Shown one piece after another: positions 1-5,170 of a DNA stretch of 6,818 bases. The stretch lies in NCBI GenBank assembly GCA_023252395.1, contig JAJPDY010000062.1, positions 1 through 6,818 of the forward strand. The letters are read 5' to 3'. Positions within the stretch are counted from its first letter, which is position 1. Each line of letters starts with the position of its first letter. Under the pieces are notes generated by a model, which was not told where the DNA came from, did no database searches, and saw only the letters and a list, made by a program, of their open reading frames with translations. Position numbers and translations under genes: made by a program. Source of the DNA: Nitrososphaera sp. Lineage in GTDB: Archaea > Thermoproteota > Nitrososphaeria > Nitrososphaerales > Nitrososphaeraceae.

Positions 1-72
1 GGCTGCGGCGCTTATAGTAATAGCCAACGTAAAATACTACTTATTCTGCAGGTTGCTAGAGACAGATGTAAC

Positions 73-366
73 TTGAAAGTAAGAATCTACTTTTGCAAAG
101 AGCCTGACGCGGGGTTGATGATGAAAGGACGGCTGAGCCGCCAGGCCCTTGGCACCGTCTATGACCTTGTATGGGAGTCGGAGTTCAAGAACCTGATTAC
201 GATGGGCAAGCTCTTGCTCAAGCTCACCGGCACGCCAGCGCCTTTTGGCATCGCGCTAAAAGAAAGGAGGAGCCACGACACGATAGCCCCCGGCGACATT
301 ATCGAGATGGGCAGGGACTTTTACATGGTCATGGAAGTAGGCGTAAAAAAGATAGAGCTGGCATGA
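73..366 (+). CDS. Small conserved-looking hypothetical protein, 97 aa (TTG start)
   Basis: I do not recognise this family and assign no function. The protein is basic, without a signal peptide or membrane segment, so probably cytoplasmic. The N-terminal half is mixed (KVRIYF, then an RLSRQALGTVYDLVW segment). The C-terminal third (about residues 68-97) reads as a small beta-rich unit with the turn APGDII followed by a YMVMEVGVKKIEL strand pair. The start is uncertain. TTG at 73 is the first possible start in this frame, but the frame stays open to the left edge with no ATG, GTG or TTG, so the gene could begin outside the window; ATG codons at 118 and 121 are alternatives. An AT-rich stretch near 31-39 could be a weak promoter for the TTG start. 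It converges on the exported protein to the right with a two-base gap. That it is a gene at all rests on sensible composition and the clean convergent fit. Confidence 0.6.
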   Translation: MKVRIYFCKEPDAGLMMKGRLSRQALGTVYDLVWESEFKNLITMGKLLLKLTGTPAPFGIALKERRSHDTIAPGDIIEMGRDFYMVMEVGVKKIELA

Positions 367-375
367 AGTCATGCC
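360..375. terminator. Palindrome spanning both stop codons of a convergent gene pair
   Basis: Seven-base arms GGCATGA (360-366) and TCATGCC (369-375) are separated by two bases. The symmetry arises because both genes end in GCATGA on their own strands. In RNA it would form a 5-bp stem with a 6-nt loop on either strand. No T-run follows directly, so a bidirectional terminator role is an inference; it could also be a coincidence of shared ending codons. Confidence 0.35.
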
Positions 376-992
376 ATGCTTCCAGCTTCAGCCACCCTGA
401 TCTGCTTTTCAAGCTGGAAGCTTTTGCCAGACACCTCGTCAGTTATTGTGTACTTGATGTTGTAGTCGCCTACGGGGAAAGGCCGCGCCTGCGTGAGCGT
501 CAGCTCCAAGAACAGTTCTGTATTGGCCCTATGGGAAACTATGCTTCCAACCGGCACATTCTCTATTGTCTGGAGCTCTGTGCCGTTAGAGCTGGCGATG
601 ACATAGTCTGCGGTCATGTTCATCAAATACAGAGAGCTTCCATTGCCGTCTGGAATTTGCTTGTAGCCAAAGCCCACCGGCTCTACGTAAAGCACGATAG
701 TTTCGCCGGGCCGGAAGACACTGCCATGCTCTTGATAGACTCCATAGCCTGCGGCAGAGAGCGGCTCAACAAAAGTGCTGAAGGTGGCGTTGAACTCTGT
801 CTGGTTCCACACAGACATGTACTGCTCTTTTGCAGAGTCGAGTGTCATGTTTGCTGACGAGGTTGTAGTATTGCTGGCAGGTAATCCAGAGGATGATGTT
901 TGGTTCTGCGCCAGAGCAGTGCCCGACATTGCGGCAATTCCAACAGCTAAGGCAATTAGCAATAACGTATTGCGGCCGAATTTGTTGTACAT
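369..992 (-). CDS. Exported sequon-rich protein with a C-terminal beta-sandwich-like domain, 207 aa
   Basis: Residues 1-28 form a signal peptide: a basic start (NKFGR), a hydrophobic core (LLLIALAVGIAAM) and an AxA cleavage site ending GTALA before QNQT. The mature N-terminus is a Ser/Thr/Asn linker. From about residue 75 a compact domain follows, with YGVYQEH, an F-x-PGE turn, LYVEPVGFGY, SHRANTEL, and a closing PFPVGDYNIKYTITDEVSGK segment typical of an Ig-like or beta-sandwich fold. There are eight N-X-S/T sequons (N30, N41, N48, N63, N68, N117, N125, N136), consistent with heavy archaeal N-glycosylation outside the cell. The start is placed at ATG 992, because an AT-rich TATA-like element (about 1012-1022 on this strand) lies 25 nt upstream, as for leaderless mRNAs; ATG at 1004 would add four residues. 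It has no membrane anchor besides the signal. Export is well supported; the role is unknown. Confidence 0.82.
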   Translation of the reverse strand: MYNKFGRNTLLLIALAVGIAAMSGTALAQNQTSSSGLPASNTTTSSANMTLDSAKEQYMSVWNQTEFNATFSTFVEPLSAAGYGVYQEHGSVFRPGETIVLYVEPVGFGYKQIPDGNGSSLYLMNMTADYVIASSNGTELQTIENVPVGSIVSHRANTELFLELTLTQARPFPVGDYNIKYTITDEVSGKSFQLEKQIRVAEAGSMA

Positions 993-1052
993 GGTACAAA
1001 CCATACCTGCATAATTCTTAATTGGTTGGATGTTATCGTAGGCGAATACGTT

Positions 1053-1210
1053 CAGTTTTATCTACGTGAAAATGTTTCAAAAACAGAGGTGGACGGCGCT
1101 TGGCGATTCTGCACCAACGACCTTGTTACAGCCTATGCCGTTAAAGTCGCGTTTTTTCATTAGATGCAGTTTTGTTCCGCCAAGCGCCACAGTCAAGCCA
1201 TGGCTTTCGA
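1053..1210 (+). ncRNA. Candidate structured non-coding RNA or inverted-repeat element
   Basis: This lies inside a gene-free stretch. Perfect 11-base arms GGCGCTTGGCG (1095-1105) and CGCCAAGCGCC (1178-1188) enclose 72 nt. Inside them CTGCA (1109-1113) can pair with TGCAG (1165-1169); outside, GAC (1092-1094) can pair with GTC (1192-1194) across a three-base bulge. A TATA-like TTTTATC (about 1056-1062) would put transcription start near 1085-1090, just before the stem. A perfect 12-bp palindrome follows at 1195-1206. I see no tRNA, SRP or RNase P signature and no box C/D motifs. A DNA-level element, such as the remnant of a mobile element, is equally possible. A short open frame across this region has unconvincing composition and is not called. 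Confidence 0.35.
1195..1206. repeat. Perfect 12-bp palindrome AAGCCATGGCTT
   Basis: AAGCCATGGCTT is fully self-complementary and sits six bases past the right arm of the long-range inverted repeat. It could be a protein-binding site or part of the same structured element. The rest of the gene-free stretch (1207-1320) is AT-rich, and I see nothing else in it. Confidence 0.5.
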
Positions 1211-1324
1211 CGTCATCACTTTATAATGACAGTAATTACATAAAAACATTTTGATTTGCCGAATAACTTTAATAATGATGTCAAAAAGCAGATTTTAGGG
1301 ACATAATCACTGATTACGTGGTAT

Positions 1325-1336
1325 TTTTTATATCAT
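1325..1336 (+). promoter_or_regulatory. TATA-box candidate for the 178-aa gene
   Basis: The TTTTTATATCAT-type stretch is the best archaeal TATA match upstream of the ATG at 1403. It predicts a start near 1357-1362 and a leader of about 45 nt. There is no Shine-Dalgarno motif before the ATG. Confidence 0.4.
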
Positions 1337-1350
1337 ATGTGTTGGTTTTT

Positions 1351-1390
1351 TGGTCGGCACATGCCGCACCAGCTTTTTGTACATTTTTAA
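1351..1390 (+). promoter_or_regulatory. Stem-loop plus T-runs between promoter and start codon
   Basis: TGGT-CGGC (1351-1358) pairs with GCCG-C-ACCA (1363-1371), giving eight base pairs with one bulged C and the loop ACAT. Two T-runs follow (about 1374-1378 and 1384-1388). The shape resembles a terminator or attenuator. It overlaps the predicted transcription start of the downstream gene, so it could end an upstream transcript or act in the 5' leader. This is structural inference only. Confidence 0.35.
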
Positions 1391-1402
1391 CGCCGGCCAT
1401 TC

Positions 1403-1939
1403 ATGGTAGCCGCGTTGCTCAACGTCCTAGTATCCCGGCTGCTTGCCGGCTCTGGCTGCCGCAAACTACTTGCTGGAGACGGGATAACAACTGCCGAGTT
1501 GAGCATCAGGGGCATGCAGGGCATCTTTGACTCGATATCTGTAGACGCCCGGCTTATGAAAAAAACTATCCCTGCGATAGGCGAAACATCAAGCATCGCC
1601 AAGAACCTTGACGAGTACCAGTTCCTCATATGTTCGCTTATCCCGTCACTGCCAGACTCGAATCCTTCAAAGCTCCAGCTTCAAAAATACCGTGTGGCCA
1701 TAACTGCCGCGTTTGCAAAGTTAGTTTCAGCCCTCAAAGAGATCCGGCAAGACGACCTTGTTCAGTGGAACAGGCACGCCAAGTCATTGCTTGAAGAAAC
1801 GTCAGAAGCATACGTAAAGGCAAAGTCAAACGCAAAATTGCAGGTAACAAGTCACAAAGAAGCATTCGAGTTTTTCGGGGTGCCCGAAGAAAAGATAGAT
1901 GCTGCACTCCGCAGCCTATATGGGCAAAATGAGGGGTAG
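1403..1939 (+). CDS. Helical hypothetical protein, 178 aa
   Basis: No family was assigned with confidence. The protein looks almost wholly alpha-helical and soluble, with no signal peptide. The N-terminus (residues 1-35) is hydrophobic/basic (VAALLNVLVSRLLAG). The most distinctive stretch is residues 69-96: LDEYQFLICSLIPSLPDSN followed by KLQLQKYR, a pattern (Leu-Asp-x-Tyr-Gln then an aliphatic/Cys helix) that looks like a compact helical-bundle core. Residues 98-145 continue as amphipathic helices, and the C-terminus (150-173) has a short FFGVPEEKIDAALRSLY helix. ATG 1403 is the first start after an in-frame stop at 1388; the ATG at codon 38 is an alternative if the N-terminus is over-called. 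It converges on the cupredoxin-like gene with a five-base gap. A scaffold or adaptor role is conceivable but not shown. Confidence 0.72.
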   Translation: MVAALLNVLVSRLLAGSGCRKLLAGDGITTAELSIRGMQGIFDSISVDARLMKKTIPAIGETSSIAKNLDEYQFLICSLIPSLPDSNPSKLQLQKYRVAITAAFAKLVSALKEIRQDDLVQWNRHAKSLLEETSEAYVKAKSNAKLQVTSHKEAFEFFGVPEEKIDAALRSLYGQNEG

Positions 1940-1957
1940 GGCTCCTACTGCGGAGCC
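1940..1957. terminator. Hairpin at a convergent gene junction
   Basis: GGCTCC (1940-1945) and GGAGCC (1952-1957) form a 6-bp stem with the loop TACTGC. The hairpin begins one base past the plus-strand stop codon and contains the stop codon of the minus-strand gene. No T-run adjoins it, so termination is inferred from position and symmetry. Confidence 0.4.
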
Positions 1958-2754
1958 GCTGTCATGTTCTGCTTTACTACATCGCCGGGATAGAGGATGC
2001 CTTCGAGTATGCGAACCTTTGAAGCCAGCCTGCCAGCTACGATATCAGGGTCTGAAGCCTGCTGGGTCCAAACGTACAGTATGTTGCCGCCTTTTCCAGC
2101 GGTGATAAATGGATTTCCGGGCGTGACATTCGTTGCCTGAGTGTCGCTTGTAGTGGATACGGCATTAAACCCGAGCCTGTTTATGTGCTCGTCAAAGCTG
2201 TCCTTGCCGCTTGCCGGGACTGAAAACACGCCTACCGTTGGCGTTGAGGAATTTGTGAGTGGATCGTTATCTGTGCGGCTGACGACGTTTATTGTGCTGT
2301 TTGCCTTTATGGATGGATCAGAGACCGTGTACTGCCCTGTCTGGTTGAAAGTAAAAGTTGTTGTGTTCTGGTAAGGAACCTGTGAGGAATTGGACACCGC
2401 CTTTCCTGTCTCAGCGTTTGCGATGCTTATGCGATGGGTCAAATTGACGTCTGCGTTCAGCCAGATAACAGTTGTTCCATTAACCACAGTCGCGTTGGCC
2501 GGCAAGAATCCCTGCCACGATGACTGATTTGTGGTTACATTGTCCGGGATTGTGATCACCAGATTCTTGACGTCTGCGTCAACGGTTATGCTGTTTGTAC
2601 TGTTAACCAGCTGAGCATCGAGTTGGCTGCTGTTTGGCAGCTGCCGCTGCAATGCACTCGGGGCCTGCTGCGCGGCGGCTGCCTGGCTGCCAGCTACCAT
2701 CAGGGTCGCGAGCATTGCAAGTGCTAGGACGGCGATTGTCTTTTTCAGAATCAT
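1945..2754 (-). CDS. Exported sequon-rich protein with degenerate cupredoxin-like domain, 269 aa
   Basis: A signal peptide spans about residues 1-28 (MILKK, a hydrophobic core, then GSQAAAA before QQ). Residues 57-157 resemble the cupredoxin (plastocyanin-like) beta-sandwich. NGTTVIWLNADVNLTHRISI mirrors the usual strand before the first copper His, here His107. FTFNQTGQYTV mirrors the strand leading to the Cys-x-x-His-x-x-Met loop, but the expected Cys, second His and Met are absent (SDPSIKANS), so a normal type 1 copper site cannot form. Residues 172-269 form a second segment without a family assignment (SFDEHINRLGF, then a YVWTQQASDP core). There are fourteen N-X-S/T sequons. The start is ATG 2754, because a TATA-like run on this strand (about 2771-2784) lies some 23 nt upstream; TTG 2760 would add two residues. 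A likely role is as a surface or periplasm-like structural or binding protein. Confidence 0.82.
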   Translation of the reverse strand: MILKKTIAVLALAMLATLMVAGSQAAAAQQAPSALQRQLPNSSQLDAQLVNSTNSITVDADVKNLVITIPDNVTTNQSSWQGFLPANATVVNGTTVIWLNADVNLTHRISIANAETGKAVSNSSQVPYQNTTTFTFNQTGQYTVSDPSIKANSTINVVSRTDNDPLTNSSTPTVGVFSVPASGKDSFDEHINRLGFNAVSTTSDTQATNVTPGNPFITAGKGGNILYVWTQQASDPDIVAGRLASKVRILEGILYPGDVVKQNMTAAPQ

Positions 2755-2770
2755 CGTCAAGCACGAACAT

Positions 2771-2828
2771 TAATTTTTTAAAAGGGTTACAGAAGCGGAA
2801 TCTGGCAAGGCAAGCCGGATAAAAATAG
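2771..2828. promoter_or_regulatory. Divergent promoter region between the cupredoxin-like gene and trmJ
   Basis: On the minus strand, a TTTTAAAAAATTA-type TATA element (2771-2784) serves the exported protein at leaderless spacing. On the plus strand, GATAAAAATAG (2818-2828) would start the trmJ transcript near 2850, leaving a leader of roughly 35 nt without a well-placed Shine-Dalgarno motif. Confidence 0.5.
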
Positions 2829-2884
2829 AGAATTGTGTACTGCAAAAAGCATGGCATAAATGTGAAGGTTCCGGCGTACATGTC

Positions 2885-3610
2885 ATGGCCATTGCTGTTG
2901 CGCTTGTCGAGCCGCAGTACCATGTCAACGTGGGGCACGTTGCCCGGCTGATGAAAAATTTCGGCCTGCGCAGGCTGTACATGACAAACCCACATTATGA
3001 TGAGATGGAGGCCGTGAGGTACGCAATGCACGGCAAGGACGTCCTTGCGTCGGCAAAGGTCGTTACTCTGGAGCAGCTGAGGAAGAAATTTGACATCTTG
3101 GTCGGGACTACTGCGATAAAAGCCACAAGCAGGCTAAACGTCCTTCGCGAATCTATAACTCCAGAGCAGATGGCCGAGATAATCCATGATGCAGGCAGCA
3201 AGGATTTTTGCATCGTGCTTGGCAGGGAATCGTCGGGGCTCAAAAACAAAGAGCTTGGGCTGTGCGACCTTGTGTGCGTCATTGACACAAAGACAAAGTA
3301 CAGGACGATGAATATCGCACATGCCCTTGCGCTACTGCTGTACGAGATCTCGAAATTAAAGCCGGAGGTGCCCGTGAAAAAGAGCAAGAAAACGATGGAC
3401 CTTGCTTCGCAAGAGGACATTGACCTTCTGATGCAGTATGTTGACAGGGTGGCAGACCTTGGCAATTATGACAGTCACAAAAAGCCGCTGCTGGACGCCG
3501 CGGTCAAGAAAATGATCGCCAAGAGTGCGCCCACAACCAAGGATGTCATGCTGCTTGTGTCGCTGTTGCGAAAAAGCGCGCTTGCAATAGAGCGGCAAAA
3601 AAAGCATTGA
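2885..3610 (+). CDS. trmJ: tRNA 2'-O-ribose methyltransferase, TrmJ-type SPOUT (SpoU) family, 241 aa
   Basis: This is a SPOUT-class, S-adenosylmethionine-dependent RNA methyltransferase. The three SpoU motifs are present in order. Motif 1 is VEPQYHVNVGHVAR (residues 8-21) with Asn15 and Arg21. Motif 2 is LGRESSGLKNKEL (112-124) with Glu115. Motif 3 is TMNIAHALAL (141-150) with Asn143. Together they build the trefoil-knot SAM site. A lysine-rich linker (164-170) leads to a helical C-terminal tail (171-241), as in TrmJ. The full length (241 aa) is close to that of E. coli TrmJ (about 246 aa). Studied TrmJ enzymes modify nucleotide 32 in the tRNA anticodon loop; the archaeal enzyme studied in Sulfolobus is specific for cytidine. 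ATG 2885 is the only good start, right before the first beta strand (MAIAVALVEP). It is apparently monocistronic and cytoplasmic. Other SpoU paralogues are possible, but the C-terminal tail favours TrmJ. Confidence 0.9.
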   Translation: MAIAVALVEPQYHVNVGHVARLMKNFGLRRLYMTNPHYDEMEAVRYAMHGKDVLASAKVVTLEQLRKKFDILVGTTAIKATSRLNVLRESITPEQMAEIIHDAGSKDFCIVLGRESSGLKNKELGLCDLVCVIDTKTKYRTMNIAHALALLLYEISKLKPEVPVKKSKKTMDLASQEDIDLLMQYVDRVADLGNYDSHKKPLLDAAVKKMIAKSAPTTKDVMLLVSLLRKSALAIERQKKH

Positions 3611-3729
3611 CGAGATAATTTATGGTAGATTATTATCCTCAATATCGCGCTTTATGGATGAATAAAAACTTCCACAATCATCGTATATCTAGGTAACGCA
3701 GAATTCTAAGAGCCAGAGCTTCCAAAAAT

Positions 3730-3738
3730 GATATATCA
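3730..3738 (+). promoter_or_regulatory. TATA box of the spherulin-4-like gene
   Basis: GATATATCA is centred 26 nt upstream of ATG 3760, the spacing of leaderless archaeal transcripts. The upstream spacer after trmJ (3611-3729) shows only a weak AT-rich inverted repeat (GATAAT 3614-3619, ATTATC 3632-3637) that may help end trmJ transcription. Confidence 0.6.
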
Positions 3739-3757
3739 ACTCGATTCTTGTCGAGTT
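3738..3757. promoter_or_regulatory. Operator-like palindrome at the predicted transcription start
   Basis: AACTCGA (3738-3744) and TCGAGTT (3751-3757) are perfect 7-bp inverted arms with a 6-nt spacer. They fill the gap between the TATA box and the ATG, where a bound dimeric regulator would block RNA polymerase. The regulator is unknown and is not encoded within this window. Confidence 0.5.
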
Positions 3758-3759
3758 CG

Positions 3760-4482
3760 ATGCGATCCAACAAACCAATAATCGCAATAGCCGTCATTGC
3801 TGCAGCTCTTACTGCAGCGTCAACAACAACACTAGCACCAGCATACGCAGACAGCGGCAACGGCCTTATAATCCCGATGTATGGATGGGATGCAGGCTGG
3901 GATGATGTAATCCACGCAAAGAAAGAAAATTCAGGAACCAAGATGACAGTCATTATCAATCCATCGAGCGGGCCCGGCTCCCGTGATTCGCACTGGGCTA
4001 ACGTAGTAGACGACCTGCAGGATGCAGGCATCCGAGTTGTCGGCTACATCGCAACATCCTATGCAGGAAAAAGCGCTGATAGCATAAAGGATGATATGGA
4101 CAAATACTATGATTGGTACGGTGTAAACGGAATCTTTTTGGACGAGGTGAGCACAGGAGACGCGAGTTATTATGAATCGCTACGTCATTATGCAGAAAAG
4201 CCAGATGGAACTCAGGATGTTATCCTGAACCCCGGAGCGCCAGTTCCCTCGTCATATGAAGATGCAGGCGATGTCATCATAGTTTACGAGAATTCAGGAT
4301 TGCCATCGCATGTGGAATCAAATGGGATCAGCGAAAGCAAGCTAGGAGTGTTGTCTCACGGAGGCAACCCAAGCAAGAGCGACTACCAAGATGCGACCGA
4401 TGATGTAAAGTATGTGTACGCTGCACCAGACTGGCTGCACGTTGCATCAAACGTCGACGACCAAGCAAACTGGGCTGACTAG
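3760..4482 (+). CDS. Exported spherulin-4-family protein (GH135-like glycosidase candidate), 240 aa
   Basis: A signal peptide covers about residues 1-30 (RSNKP, a hydrophobic Ala/Ile core, ending APAYA before DSGNG). The mature part is a single spherulin-4 domain with TIM-barrel-like strand motifs in order: LIIPMYGW (36-43), VIINPSSGPG (64-73), VVGYIATSYAGK (93-104), YYDWYGVNGIFLDEV (116-130), VIIVYENSG (172-180) and a C-terminal YVYAAPDWLHVAS (218-230). The fungal relative Sph3 (GH135) cuts N-acetylgalactosamine-containing galactosaminogalactan; its acidic catalytic cluster appears kept here as Asp128-Glu129 and Glu177. The substrate in this organism is unknown; a surface or biofilm polysaccharide is the natural inference. 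ATG 3760 is chosen over the in-frame TTG 3748 because of leaderless TATA spacing. No anchor or sorting tail is seen, so it is probably released. A T-rich terminator follows. Confidence 0.85.
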   Translation: MRSNKPIIAIAVIAAALTAASTTTLAPAYADSGNGLIIPMYGWDAGWDDVIHAKKENSGTKMTVIINPSSGPGSRDSHWANVVDDLQDAGIRVVGYIATSYAGKSADSIKDDMDKYYDWYGVNGIFLDEVSTGDASYYESLRHYAEKPDGTQDVILNPGAPVPSSYEDAGDVIIVYENSGLPSHVESNGISESKLGVLSHGGNPSKSDYQDATDDVKYVYAAPDWLHVASNVDDQANWAD

Positions 4483-4492
4483 CTCTCCTACC

Positions 4493-4503
4493 TTTCTTTT
4501 TTT
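4493..4503 (+). terminator. T-rich terminator after the spherulin-4-like gene
   Basis: TTTCTTTTTTT begins ten bases after the stop codon and ends before the next TATA box. Archaeal RNA polymerase terminates on such T-runs without needing a hairpin. Confidence 0.6.
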
Positions 4504-4518
4504 GACTGGCAATGCCTT

Positions 4519-4527
4519 AATATATCA
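4519..4527 (+). promoter_or_regulatory. TATA box of the zinc-ribbon miniprotein gene
   Basis: AATATATCA is centred 25 nt upstream of ATG 4548, indicating a leaderless transcript. The 11-mer ATATATCAACT (4520-4530) is identical to 3731-3741 in the spherulin-4-like promoter, at nearly the same distance from its start codon. Confidence 0.6.
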
Positions 4528-4547
4528 ACTACTGCCGCCTGCAATGC

Positions 4548-4691
4548 ATGCAAGGAATTCAAAAGACGAAATGTGCTTCATGTGGCGTCATGTTTATGTC
4601 TGAAAACGGCGCAAGCAAGTGCCCTTCGTGCTCGTCATCGCACGGACACGGTCATGACATGGGCGGCTGCGGTTGCGGACACAGCCACTAA
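4548..4691 (+). CDS. Zinc-ribbon miniprotein with His/Cys-rich tail, 47 aa
   Basis: This short gene is easily missed. The protein has two knuckles, Cys9-Ala-Ser-Cys12 and Cys25-Pro-Ser-Cys28, spaced by 12 residues: a standard four-cysteine zinc ribbon. A metal-binding tail follows (residues 29-47) with His32, His34, His36, Cys41, Cys43, His45 and His47 separated mainly by Gly and Ser. The body should bind one structural zinc; the tail could bind more zinc, copper or nickel. The second of two overlapping ATGs is used; the first (4544) opens another frame that reads through the motifs as nonsense and ends at 4603. A TATA box at leaderless distance supports ATG 4548. A strong stem-loop plus a T-rich run follows the stop. 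Small zinc ribbons of this kind are common in archaea, often with nucleic-acid or protein-binding roles; here metal buffering is an alternative. Confidence 0.85.
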   Translation: MQGIQKTKCASCGVMFMSENGASKCPSCSSSHGHGHDMGGCGCGHSH

Positions 4692-4713
4692 TTTTAGTGA
4701 CGAGGATGTAGGA

Positions 4714-4770
4714 CTGGCCCGCCCAATACACGTCATTGCGGGCCAGCTCATCTCTCTTTTCTTGTGTGTG
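4714..4770 (+). terminator. Stem-loop terminator after the miniprotein gene
   Basis: CTGGCCCGC (4714-4722) and GCGGGCCAG (4738-4746) form a perfect 9-bp GC-rich stem with a 15-nt loop, followed by a pyrimidine/T-rich stretch (CTCTCTTTTCTTG and onward). It starts 23 nt after the stop codon. Confidence 0.6.
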
Positions 4771-4868
4771 TTTTCCAAGTCGTTTACGTTTCTGCTATCA
4801 GCAGCATGACTGAAAGCTGGCGCACATCTACCCCACGGCATTTCAATAGAGTGGCAGGGTTGCAACCA

Positions 4869-4906
4869 AATCAATAGCGTGCCATCCCATGACGGCACGG
4901 TTGATT
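4869..4906. repeat. Two-part stem-loop in a gene-free region
   Basis: AATCAA (4869-4874) pairs with TTGATT (4901-4906), and CGTGCC (4878-4883) pairs with GGCACG (4894-4899). The internal loop is three bases against one and the terminal loop is 10 nt. It may be part of a small RNA or a binding site; an ACA follows at 4908-4910, but the internal loop is too small for a normal H/ACA guide pocket. Confidence 0.4.
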
Positions 4907-4933
4907 CACACCCCTCTACAGGTCAGACACTTG

Positions 4934-5046
4934 CTATTTTTATCCTTCGCATTTCTTCATTTGCATGTCTTTTGCTGCACTATTTTCTGCGCTTGCCTCT
5001 CTTTTCGTTATTTGCTTTGCTTTTCCGTTATTGCATACTGACTCTC
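4934..5046. other. Pyrimidine-rich, gene-free tract with a direct repeat
   Basis: The plus strand is strongly T/C-rich here with few A or G residues. It contains two near-identical 14-mers, TTTTCGTTATTTGC (5002-5015) and TTTTCCGTTATTGC (5021-5034), set 19 nt apart. Open frames across it give only Phe/Leu-rich translations, as expected from composition. No credible gene is seen on either strand between 4692 and 5230. Confidence 0.4.
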
Positions 5047-5170
5047 TCACGTCGCCATGGGCGCCAGTTGTCGCCCCGCTTTCGTTTTGTGCAACATACC
5101 GTAGAATGTACGTCTGAAAAATCAGCGAGTCAACATTTAGGATGCTATGGACAGTTTTGCATTAACTTAC

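Noticed and set aside
171..857. 228-codon open frame on the plus strand, overlapping the first small gene and antisense to the first exported protein
   Set aside because: The translation is rich in His, Arg and Cys with no coherent motifs, while the opposite strand encodes a signal peptide, sequons and an ordered beta domain. It is a shadow frame.
1066..1254. 62-codon open frame in the gene-free stretch
   Set aside because: Composition is unconvincing, it reads through the long inverted repeat and the palindrome, and it has no start-site support.
4635..4898. 87-codon open frame on the minus strand
   Set aside because: It is antisense to the zinc-ribbon gene and its terminator stem, with no motif or promoter support.
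4869..4910. H/ACA guide RNA reading of the stem-loop followed by ACA
   Set aside because: The internal loop is only three against one base, too small for a guide pocket, and there is no kink-turn motif.
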